Source: Cafeteria roenbergensis
Taxonomy: Eukaryota > Sar > Bigyra > Bicosoecida > Cafeteriaceae
Length of the DNA stretch: 64,000 nt
Assembly (NCBI GenBank): GCA_008330645.1
Contig: VLTN01000002.1
Location: 1,287,558-1,351,557 of the forward strand
Direction: 5' to 3'
Below, piece by piece: positions 40,217 through 52,200 of the stretch. The position numbers and the translations under genes were made by a program. How positions within the stretch are numbered: position 1 is the first letter of the stretch; every line of letters starts with the position of its first letter. The notes beneath the pieces are model-generated. The model saw nothing but the letters and a program-made list of their open reading frames with translations, was not told the origin of the DNA and ran no database searches.

Positions 40217-43200
40217 ATGCGCCGGCCGCCGCCACGCGGCCGCAGCGGACTCGCCGCGCGAGCGGGGCCGCTCCTGCTGGCTGCAGCAGTCGGCGCGGCA
40301 GCGGCCACGCTGGCCGAGAGCTGCGCCAGCAGTACGGTGGAGTCTGGAGACTACTGGTGAGCCCGACATGCCTGCGAGCTGGATCCGCGACGAGCCCGGC
40401 TCGTGGCGGCTGCTCATCCGCGTCACGGGCGGGGGGGGGGGGGGGAGGGGGCAGACTCACCCGCCTGCGACAGCTGTCGCATGGGGAGTTCGTTTGCCCT
40501 CGCCGCCGCGCCGGGCGGATTCCCTCTTTCCAGGCACGGGGGCGAAGTCGCCGATTGGTCAAAGGCCCCTTGCTCATCACCCGGGTGAGGTCGAGGGCTC
40601 GCGGCGAAGCTTGGCGCGTCTGCCACCCAGCTCGCGTTTTCTCCAAAGTTGCGCACTTGCAGGGAGGCTGTCGGCGCCTGCGCTCCGTGCACCAAGTCCC
40701 AAGGGTGCGCGTTCTGCCTGGACAGCCTGCAATGCCAGCCTGCCAACCACACGTCAGGTTGCGCAAGTCTTGTGGACGACCCATCCGAGTGTCCTCGTGA
40801 GTCATTTGCAAGGAATTGCGTGCGGTCGCGCGCACCACCGGCCTCTCATCGTGCCCGGCAGCTTCTCGCGCTCTCACCTCTTCTAGCCACCCTTGGCATT
40901 TCGTCTCGCCCGCCGCCAATCGCAGTGGTCCCAACCTGCGAGCAGGCGTCCAGCTGCAGCCCATGCGTGGCGCTTGAAGACTGCTCGTGGTGTGCATCGG
41001 CTGCGGCTTGCGTTCCGGTCGCATCCGTCTTCGAGCAAGAATGCCGGGGAACGGTATTTGACGAACCCTGCCCGACAACGTTTTCCCCGGGTGAGTGTTG
41101 AGAGCACTGTCGAGCACTTCTCGTGCACCCTAGCCTGGTTGCTGTCACGATGGCCGGAGTTTGTGCGTCGATTGTGAGTCGCTTCGCAGTTCATCGCATT
41201 GTCGGCGACCTGGTCATCCAAGCCGATCCTGCATTCGGAGGCGGAGGCCTCGCTTTGTCTGGGGAAGGCACTGACGAGACTGGCGCTTCCATTCCGTTTT
41301 CTGCCGAGATGTCTGCAACTGCTGGGTTCCAGGTCAAGTCGTCGAACCGAGTCAACTTGGAGGCCGGCAACTCTTCAACTGCAAGCAAACGCGGAGGAGA
41401 TGTTACCCTTCGCGCGGGGAACGGGCACGCCCTCGATCGCGGCGGCGGCGGCCACATCTCAATGCAAGCAGGGGCAGCCTTTGGCCTCGCCGACGAAGGA
41501 GGCGCAGCAGACGGCGGAGGTGTCGTCCTCTCTGGTGGCAGCGCCACTGGTGACGGGAATGGCGGCGGCGTCAGCTTGCTCGGTGGGCCAGCGCTCAGCG
41601 GAGCAGGAGGTGCCGTCGCCCTGCGCAGCGGAAGAGCAGCAGGCGACAGATCTTCTTCTGGGCCCGTTGTGATTGGTTCCGCAAGCGGGAGCAGCGGAAC
41701 CGGGGCCGTATCAATCGTGAGCGGCGATTCGCTTCAGACAGGAACCACAAGTGGCAACGTTGTGCTTCAGAGCGGCAAGGCGACTGGAGGCGCTGTTGCA
41801 GGGTCTGTTTCAATCTCTGGAGGCTCGTCGCAAGTTCGCGGCGGCTCCGTGGTTGTTGCCGGTGGCACTGCCTTGCATTCTGGAGATGCCGGTCACGTAT
41901 CGATCGTTTCTGGAGCCTCAGGAGCTGGCGGGCAACCTGGCAACGTGTCCCTGGCTTCGCAGCCCTCGGAAGGCGCATCGTCTGGCACGCTTCGCCTCTC
42001 CACCGGCGATACTTCCGCAGCCAAAGCAGAATCAGGCGCTGTCTCGATCCGAAGCGGCGATGCGATGATTGGGCGCGCAGGAACCATTGCGGTACAAGCA
42101 GGGTCGAGCGGCGAGGCCACAGCGCCAGGCGGTGGGCTGGAGCTTGCAGCCGGGCCGGCGACGGGTGCTTCGGGCACCGGTGGCTCAGTGGCGCTGCGAG
42201 CGGGCGCCTCGCTTGCATCCGGCCCAACCCCAGGGGCCGGAGGGAACATTTCCGTCGAAGCTGGACATTCGGCATCGAACTCCTCCCTGGCTCGGGGCGG
42301 CAGCGTCACCATTGCTGCTGGCTCAGGGTCCCTCCTCGGCTCAGGAGGGCACTTGAACCTCGCGTCTGGCTCGGGTCAAGCATCTGGTCACGTTGAAGTG
42401 GCATCTGGTGCCGCAGCAACCTCTGCTTCCGGAAGCGTTGCCCTTCGGACTGGGAACAGCCAAACCAGGGCAGGAAGCATTTCGATTTTGGCCGGGGCAA
42501 CGAAATCCGGGGACGGGGCTGCAGTTGCAGTGATTGCTGGCCCCTCGCTGGAAGGCAGAGGCGGCAGTCTTAGCTTCGCCGCAGGGGTCACAAACAGTAG
42601 CCAAGAAGCCGACGGCGGAGCAGTCGCTGTGTCATCGGGCGCGAGCCTCCGAGGCACATCTGGAGAAGTGTCTATCGCTTCTGCAGATTCTGGCCCTGGG
42701 GCGCGGGGATCTGGCAGTGTGACGCTTCGATCTGGCAATTCAGCAGGCAAGTCAGGACACGTGTATGTCGGAAGTGGATCAGCCAGCGCACATTCACCAG
42801 CAGGAGCCGTGACGGTAGCTGCTGGCAACGCTTCGACGGGCAACGCTGGTCGCGTGCAAATCCAAGCGGGGAGCACTCTCCGCTCCGAGGAAGGTCTCCC
42901 AGGGACCGCAACCTTGCAAGCTGGAAGTGCCTTGTCCTCGAGCTCTTCCACAGCTGGAGGATCGGCAACAGTAGCCGCGGGCTCAACAAGCGGCACTGGA
43001 CAGGGAGGCTTGGCTACTCTCGCCGGCGGAGAGTCGCAGCTGGGCAGAGGCGGCGGCGTCGTTGTGTCAGGAGGACAGTCTGCCGGCGAGGCCGGCGGTC
43101 CTGTTGTCGTTGCGTCAGGATCAGGACTTTCTGCGTCCGGAAAGGTTCAAGTTCGGTCAGCGGCTGCACTTGCCGAAGGAGCACGCTCTGGAGCCCTCGA

Positions 43201-46200
43201 GGTTCAGACAGGTGCCGGTGACAGGGCGTCTGGAGCTCTCCTTGTGTCGACCGGAGATTCGATTTCAGGGGAAGCAGGAGGGATCGCCCTCGCTGCCGGA
43301 GTCTCTGGGCAGGGGAGCGGGGCCCAAGTTTCTATCGATGCTGGGGATGCCATTGCCTCGGGCAGCTCCGGAGGTGACATTCAGCTTCGGGGAGGCAGCG
43401 GCGCGAGCAAAGACTCCCACGACGGTGGTCAAGGCGGAACTGTTGTCGTCACTGGCGGCCGCGGGCATGGCCTCTCTCCTCTGGCCACTGGGGGAGGAAT
43501 CAAGCTGGCCGGTGGCGAGGCGGCCCACGGAGCTGGCGGGTCCGTGCAAGTGATCTCGGGCAAGTCGCTGCAAAGGGACTCTGGCCACCTTCGGCTTGGG
43601 ACAGCCAAGTCTGGGTCCGGGGGAGTCAGTGGCAGCGTTGAGCTTTTCACTGGAGCTGCCGCTGTTGCTGCGTCAGGCTCGGTGGCAGTGCGATCGGGTG
43701 ACTCAGCAGGGGACGCTTCAGGAGATGTGACGATTGCGGTTGGCTCTGCCCAAGGGGGTGGAGCCGGAAGGTTGCGTCTGGCTGCAGGAGACACCAGCTC
43801 CGATTCAGCCTCTGCAGGAGCCGTAGAAATCGAGGGCGGCGCCAGCACGTCCAGCTCCAGCTTGGCCAGCGATGGCACCGGCGGGAGCGTGACGATTCGT
43901 GGAGGCAAGAGCCTCGGCACCGCGCGTTTATCGCGAGGCGGGGGCGACGTGTCCGTCATAGGCGGCGTCGCCACCGGCGGGAGCGGTGGCGCGGTGCATG
44001 TTCAGTCCGGGAGCAGCGTCGTCGGAAGCAGCGGTGCCGCAACTTTTGGATCAGGTGTTGCAGGGTCATCAGCCGATTCAGCATCGGGGGACGTATCTGT
44101 AGGCTCGGGTTCGAGCAAGCATGGGCGGACAGGAGCCGTTCGGGTCGCCACTGGCGACGCTGCAGCGTCGGCGGCGGGCCCCATCACAATCAGTCCCGGA
44201 GACAGTGGGTCTGGTCCGGGGGCACCTGTTCTCGTGATTGGTGGCAGTGCCAGCGGCCACAGCGGCGCTGGTGGGCTTGTCAAGATTGAGTCGGGCCCGG
44301 CTGGGGCAGCAGGAGTGACCGGTGCGGCTGCGCTTCGATCAGCAGGAGGCAGTGGTGACAGCAAGTCTGGGGCTGTTGAAGTGGCATCGGGATCTTCTGG
44401 TGGAAGCTCCGGAGCCGTTCAAATCGCTTCTGGGGACTCACGTCGTGGCGATGCTGGGACGGTCTCCATAAAAGGCGGATCGGCTTCCGTTGGTGGCAGA
44501 GGAAAGGCGGCGAGCGTGTTCGTTGCGGCCGGCAGCGCCAACTCGCCGGCTCAGAGCGCCGGCCATCTGCTCTTCACTGCGGGTGACGCGTCGGGCGGCA
44601 CCTTTGCTGGCGGTGGGAGTGGCGGCCAAGTGTCCCTTGTTGCAGGCCAATCAAACGGAAGGAATCCCAGGAGCTCCGGCGGCGGGATTCGACTGCAGGG
44701 CGGGAATGCGACGGCTGGCTTTGGAGGAAGCCTGACGTTTGTTTCGGGCAGCTCTCAGGCCAAGTCGTCCGGGAACGTATCGATCTCGACGCAGAATTCA
44801 ATGGCCGACCGGGCCACAAGCGGTCGCATGAGACTCCGCACAGGGGATGGCGGGCAGTTGGAAGGTTCCAGCGGCGATGTGACCCTTGAGACAGGGGCTG
44901 CGTACGGATCGTCGGCGGGAGCCATCCGGCTTCAAGTTGGAGAGAGCACCAACCGTGACGCATCTCATCGTGTTCTCAAGGGTGGCCCGCTTGTCCTCAG
45001 AGCTGGGGCAGCAAGAGGGCGGCAAGCAGTTGGAGGGGACTTGGTGCTTCGGTCAGGAGCTTCCCAGGCAGCAGCCTCGGGCTCCATTACTATAAAATCG
45101 CCCCAGGCTGCCGGGGAGAGCAGTGCGCAGTCAGGGAACGTTTCCCTCGCCACTGGCAACGCCGTCGCTGGCACAGGGCACATTGTCCTCTCATCAGGAA
45201 CTTCACGCAGCGGTCAGTCCGGTGGGGTAACAATAAAATCTGGATCAATTGCTGGGTCCGAAAACGCAGGCCACGTGAAGGTGCAAGGCGGAGCAGCCGT
45301 CGGCAAAGGAGGCGGCGCAGGCTCAGTTCTGTTGTCTGGTGGCGATGCATCCCACTCACAGGCAGGCAAGGCAGGCTCCGTTTCCATCGTGTCTGGATCT
45401 TCAAGGTCCATCGGGGGTGGCGGCTCGGCTGGAGAAGTTCATATCCAAGGTGGATTTGCGGAGTCAGGACACGGTGGGAATCTGACTCTTCAATCAGGCA
45501 CGTCTGGCACCAAGGAGTCCGGAACTGTCACAATACGCTCTGCAAGCACAGTGGGGCACTCAGTCGGAACCGGCAGCGTCGCACTTGCATCTGGGGACGT
45601 CGCGGGCCAGGGCCGTTCTGGAGACCTTGAGTTGTCGACTGGGGCCTCAGCGTCGCTTGATGGCTCCGGAGACGCACGCCTGTCGACTGGTGCAGCAATC
45701 CAAGGATCAGCTGGCGACATCAAGGTTACGGCAGGTGACTCCTCCGCTCCACGTTCGCGTGGGGGGTCGGTCCGAATTCAAGCAGGCACAGGAACCTCGC
45801 GGTCTCAACGGGGCGGCGGCCGTGGTGGCAATGTCAGCATGGAGGCGGGCAACGCCGGTGGGCTGAGCCCAAGCGACGCAGCTGGTTCTGTGCGATTGGT
45901 GGGCGGCGCGAGTGGTGCTGGCCCTGCTGGGGGCGTTGACATCGCAGCAGGACCGTCCGCCGCAGGCGTCGGTGGGTCGCTCAGGCTACTCGCTGGAGCA
46001 GCCGGCGGTGCGCGAGGAGTCGCCGGAAGCGTCACCGTGTCTGCCGGCACGTCTCGCTTCGGAGATGCAGGGAGTGTTGTACTTGCATCTGGTGACTCGC
46101 TCCAGGGCAAGGCTGGCAGCCTCTCATTGCTCGCCGGGAGAGGCGCAAACAGAGGGGGCAGCATTACCATCCGTGCTGGGCCTGGTAGCGGACCGAATGC

Positions 46201-49200
46201 CCGTGCTGGAGGACTTGGGGGTAGCGTTTCCGTCCAAACGGGCGCAGCCGGGCCGGACTCAAGCTCCGGAAAGCTGCATCTTTCTACTGGACGATCAGGC
46301 GCAACTTCAGGGGCGGTGGATTTGGTATCTGGAAATGCGAGCTCGGCGTCGGGGCCTGTCAGCGTCTTGACAGGTGCAACCAACGGCTCGTCGGGGGCAA
46401 TTTCCCTCCTGACAGGGCCTGCTGGTCTTGGGCAGGCTTCGGGGAGTGTGGTCATTTCGACGGGGACCGGGGGAGCAACGTCCGGAGCTATCTCGCTGCG
46501 CGTCGGCGAGGCAGCATCCATTTCAAACAATGGAGTTCCTGCCCAGGCTGGCAACATTAGTCTCGCTGCAGGATCTGCCGCTGCACACTCCACCAGAGTC
46601 GCGGGTGGAAGCGTAGCCATTCATGCTGGCGCAGGTGGGGGGCGCAGCGGGGGTCACTTGGAGTTTCGCTCTGGTAGCTCCAATTCGTCGAGGTCTGGAG
46701 GCGTCAGCATCTCCTCTGCGCTGGGAAAGTCATCAGGAAACATTGAGGTTCGCTCCGGAGATTCCCTGGGGTCGGCAACAGACGCGCGGGCCTCTGCGGG
46801 CTCCGTATCCCTTCGTGCAGGCTCGGCAATCGCCGGCCGTGCAGGTTCTGTGATTCTCGCTGCAGGCTCGGCAAAGGGCACTGCCGCGCGCCCGGGCTCG
46901 GTTGTAATTCGAGGAGGAGCGGGATCCACCGGCAGCCCGGGCGGCGACCTGCTGCTAGTGTCTGGGAGCTCCCCCGAACGGTCAGGAAGCCTTTCCATTC
47001 AGACGGGCACGTTGTTGGAAACCTCTCACCAGGTTGGAGAGGCCTCAGGAGGTCTTACTGTCGGTACCGGAGAGGCAGAAAGGGCGGGTCAGATTGACAT
47101 CGCTGGAGGCGCGTCCCATGGCAGCCACGGGGCAGATGTTACCATCTCCGGAGGCCGCTCCGAAGGCACGTCGCGACCCGCTCTTGGAGGCTCCGTGTCA
47201 ATCTCTTCTGGCGCAGCGAGTTTGACTGCCGAGGATTCGCATTCCGGGAACGTCATCGTGCAAACCACCGAATCATCTTCGTCTGGTGCCGTGACCATAA
47301 GAACCGGCACGGCGAGGGCGCCCGCTGGATCCTCAGGGGATATCAACCTCACCTCCGGCAGTGTCGCCAATGGTGGCCAAGCCGGAGGAGTGCAGATGCT
47401 GGGTGGGTCGGCATCACAGGGCGGGACGGGTGGTGCGATTTCGCTCGTTGGTGGGGAAGCTGAGGGACACGGCACGGATGCAGGCGCCGTGGTAGTCAAA
47501 TCTGGAAGTGCAGCGACAGGAGCTCGAGCCGCAAACATCACTATCGAAGGGGGATCAGGAGGTCAAGGAGAGTCCTCTGCTCCAGCAGGAGCTGTTGCAG
47601 TGCTCGGTGGAGCGTCTGGGGGCAGGGGTGCTGGGGGCGATGTGTTGGTCAGCAGCGGATCGAGCACCAAATCGGAGTCCGGCACTGTTCGGGTTGAAAC
47701 CGCCGCTTCGATGGCACATGGGGCCTCGTCCGGAACAGCAACCTTGCGCAGTGGCAACGCCGCCTCGGCTGCTGGGACCGTCATGATTCGAGGCGGCGAT
47801 GGATGGCAGGGAGGCAAGGTGTCTATCGCTGCGGGTGCTTCCCGTGGCGGACGCATGGGTGCTTCGGTGTTGATTCGTGCTGGCAAGGCCTTTCCAAGCA
47901 GCGAAAGCGACTCAGTCGGTCAAGCAGCCTCGGGTGGGCACCTTCAGCTGGTGTCTGGAGCCCTGCAGATGCCGGAAGCAAGATCCGCGAGCGGGGCCTT
48001 TGTTTCTGGCAACGTATCAGTTTCATCCGCTCAAGGAGCCCATCGAGAAAGCTCTGGCGCGGCGTCGATGGCCTCAGGCTCAGTGATCGATGGAATTGCT
48101 GGGGACTTGCTGCTCTTGGGAGGCGGTGCGTCGGGACAGGCTGGGACAGCCGGCAGCGTTCGCTTGGCAGGTGGTGATGCCGTTCGGAAAGCAGGGGGCG
48201 TTTCGATCGAGGGGGGATCCTCAGTAGACTCGCAAGGTGCGAGCGTGACAGTCAGGGCTGGGTCTGGGGCCAACCATAGCGGGGCTGTCAACATTTTGAG
48301 TCCCGCATCTGATCTTGCAACTGAAGCGAAATTGGCTTTGGATAGCAGCTCGTCAAAGGCCTCGCTCTCGCTGAGCTCGGGCCCTGAGTTGTTGCTTGGC
48401 GCTTCGGGCTCGACCTTTCGCAGTTCTGCTGCTGGAACCTCCTTTTCCCTGCAGGGATCCGACTCGAACACTGCAGCCGTGAGTGTCAGCTCGGGCGCGG
48501 CGAACGAACTTCAGGTGCTTCACGGCGACGCAACGACCACTGGCAATGTGGTGTTCCGTGCAAGGGCAGACAAAGTGTTTTCGCACGTCCCGCTCGACGC
48601 CGTTGAGGTGATTTCGCCTTCTGACGTTCGCATCAAGCGGGACCTCGCTTCTGTCGATGGGCTCGACTTGCTTCACAAACTCCAACGACTCACTGTGAAG
48701 CGGTATCGCTACTCGGACGCTTGGAGGAAGGTCCGCGGTATCGAAGACATTGAGGTTCGAGGAGTCATCGCCCAGGAGGTATACAAGGTGATGCCGGAGT
48801 ACATTTCCATCACGGATCAAGTCAACTTTCCTGAAGCCAACTTCTCAATGGACAACTTCCATGAAGTCGATAAGATTAAGATGTCCGTTGACCTGCTAGC
48901 GGCGTTCCAGGCCCACCACAAGCGCTTCACTATCGCAGAGGCGACAGGGACAGCCACGGGCTCTGTTTCCGTCACTTCGCCTGACAGCAACACATCGTCG
49001 ACAGGTGGCGTTTCAATTCAATCAGGAGCATCGCAGTCCAGCCCGAGCGGGGAGGTCAGGGTGTCCAGTGGAGCAGCAACCGCAAGCTCATCCGGGAACC
49101 TTGTCCTTGAGACCGGAGTCGCGTTCAGCTCGGGCAGCGTGCAGTTGAGCTCTGGTAATGCGCACTCGGCAGCTGGCGAAGTGGCCGTTTCGGCCGGGTC

Positions 49201-52200
49201 AGGAGGCTTCAAGGGTGGCGACGTCTCCGTGTCCGCAGGGAGTTCGGAGGCGGGAGTCGCAGGCTCTCTCCGCTTGACTGCCGGACAGGGGGTGCGTGGA
49301 GAGGGTGGCAGTGTTGAGGTCGCAGCGGGCAGTGGTGCGGGACTTGGTGGTGGCGGCCAAGTGGTTCTTCAGGCAGGCCCCTCCTCCGGCCACGAAAATG
49401 CCGGGGACGCACGCATATTGGCAGGAAGCCACTCGGGTGCGCAGGCGGGTGGCTCTGTCGTCATCCAAAGCGGCTCAAGCAGCGGTGGGACCGGTGGAAA
49501 GGTTGTGATCGGCTCTGCTGCCTCGCAGTCTCGCACTGCTCCGTCCGGCTCGCTTTCGCTGAGCACGGGAGGCACAGTCGGGGCGCCCTCTGGCTCGATC
49601 CTGATCTCGACTGGTCGGGCGTCTGAATCCAGCAGTGGCAACATTTCGGTTGTTGCTGGTCCCAGCGGAATTGCCGGACAGCCGGGGGGGGGGGTCAAGA
49701 TTTCTGGGGCTCAGGCTCTGCGCAATGCGAGCCACGGTGGCCCCGTCTTGATTCAAGGCGGATCTACTGCCAGCTCCACGGTTGGAGACTCGGGCGGAAA
49801 TGTGACCCTGATTGGTGGCCTGGGCCGTGCAGGCAACGGCGGTGCAATCAACTTGACGACTGGAGCGAGTTTGCAAGCGCGATCCGGAAGCCTGAATCTG
49901 CAAACTGGCGCCGCGCCAGGCGACGAGACGAGCGGTTCGGGCTCTGTGCGTCTGGTATCTGGGCACGGCGGTGCTGGTTCTTCTGGTGCGATCAATATCT
50001 CAACGGGACACACTTCTCGCGGCGCGAGCGGCTCCATTGCGATCGGCACGGGCACAGCAGGCTCGTCGCATGCTGGAAAGGTGTCGATTGAGGCGGGTGC
50101 ATCAGTTGGGAAGCTGGCAGATGGCGGAGCCATTGAGATTCGCTCGGGCGCATCGACACATTCGAGTCCGGGCCGTGGCGGGTTCATCCAAATCCAGAGT
50201 GCAAACGGAACCATGGGGCCTGGGGGTAGTGTTTCCGTGACCGCCGGCATCTCGCTTGGTGGGTCACAAGGAGGCGCGGTAGTGGTGAAGTCTGGAACGT
50301 CTGCTGCACCAGGTGGCAGTGGAGGGCTCTTGGTCTTATCAGCAGGCTCGTCAGCCCATGCTGCAGGGCGAGCCGGCGGGGCAGTGTCACTGCTTGGTGG
50401 TGCAGGCGTGAACGAGGCTGGAGGGGCGGTGACACTTCGGACAGGAAACGCCGCGGCCAATTCTTCAGGAGCTTTGCTGGCCGAGACAGCAAATGCAACG
50501 GGCACTGGGGGGTCTGGGGCAGTTGTACTGAGGACTGGAGACGGTGGTGCCGGGTCGTCTGGCACCGTGTCAATCACATCTGGAGGCGCTGTTATCCAAG
50601 GACAGTCCGCTGGCCACATTGCTATCGAAGTGGGAGTGGGTATGTCCACCCTAGCTGGTGGATCTCTGTTCGCCCGTGCGGGGTCGACTGCTGGTGCATA
50701 CGGTGACGGTGGCAAGCTGGAGCTGACCGCTGGCAATGCAACGAACTCGCTTTCCGGCCAAGGTGGCCAAGTGCTCCTCCAAGCAGGCCGCAGCACCGCC
50801 CAGACGGGTGGCCACGTGTCCATCGTTTCCGGAAGCAGTGGAAGGGTGTCGTCCGGCGACGTGGTTCTCAGGACGCCGAATGCTGAGTCCGTGGCAGGCT
50901 CAGGAACAATTCTGCTGAGCACCGGATCGGCGCTCTTCGCTCAATCCGGTGGAATCAGCTTGGCCTCTGGGGCAGCTTCGCAGGCCAGTGCAGGTTCGGT
51001 TCAGCTTTCAGTCGGGCCGACAACCGCTCTTGCTCAGGGTGTGAACGGGGGGAACGTCACTGTCAGTGCAGGGCAGTCCAACTCCATCTTTGCACAGGGC
51101 GGCAGCGTCGACATTGCGTCTGGTGCTGCCACTAGTCTGTATGGTGGCCGGGGCGGGGATGTTCAACTGCGCAGTGGCAGCGGGGCGGGAGCCAACGGTG
51201 GGCACATCTCAATCGCTGTCGGCCATGGAGCTGGCTCTGTGTCAGGCGGGCGGCTCACAATGAGCGCGGGCTCAACAGATGCAACCGTTACCAGCGGCTA
51301 TGTCTTTGGTGGCCATGCCGAGCTCTCGGCTGGATCGGCAACCAGCAAGCTTCGATCACGTGGCGGCCACCTGAGTCTCCTCGCTGGCGCATCGGTGGCT
51401 GCAAGTGGCGGCAGCATTCAATTGCAAACAGGTGCCAGCGTGGGAACATCATCGGGTGACTTCGTTGCGTCAACAAGCAATGCAGGGGAGGCTGGTGTTT
51501 CGGGTCACATGACTTTGCGCACCGGCTCGAGCTCGCGAGGCGACTCTGGCTGGCTTCAGTTGGCAACTGGCAGCGCCACCAGCGGCCACGGCGGACACAT
51601 CAGCATTTCAGCAGGCCCGGGAAGCCGACTTGACGGTGGAAGCGTTGTGATCGAGGCGGGAAGCACCTCTCACAACACGTACCGAGGTGGTTCAGTCTCG
51701 ATCGTAAGCGGCACCGGGCTGGCGTCGTCGAGTGGCGCGACCAGTATTCGAACAGCCGATGCTGTGTCACGGGGAGAGTCGGGGACGATGTCCCTGGAGA
51801 CAGGCATGGCTGCAATTGGGCAGTCTGGAATCCTTCGCCTTGCTACTGGCGACTCTCCACAGAGCGGTGCGGGAGCCATCTCGATCAAAGCAGGCACATC
51901 GGGCGGGGACACTGGCGCCCATGTGCTGATCGAAGCCGGGGCCTCCTCCAGCGCGGCCCACTCCAGCGGAGACGTCAGCATCGCCACCGGCGTCGGGGCG
52001 TCGTCGTCGACGGGCCACGCCGTCATCCGCACGGCCGACGCCTCCTCGGCGGGCGCGAGCGGGTGGATGGTCCTGTCCACGGGCACGGCCGCCGCCGGGC
52101 CGTCCGGCACGGTCTCCGTGCTCACGGGGTCGGCGAGCGCGGGGTCGGCGGGCAGCGTGGTGGTCTCCACGGGCACGGCGGGCGGCGCGGGCGGCGCGGG

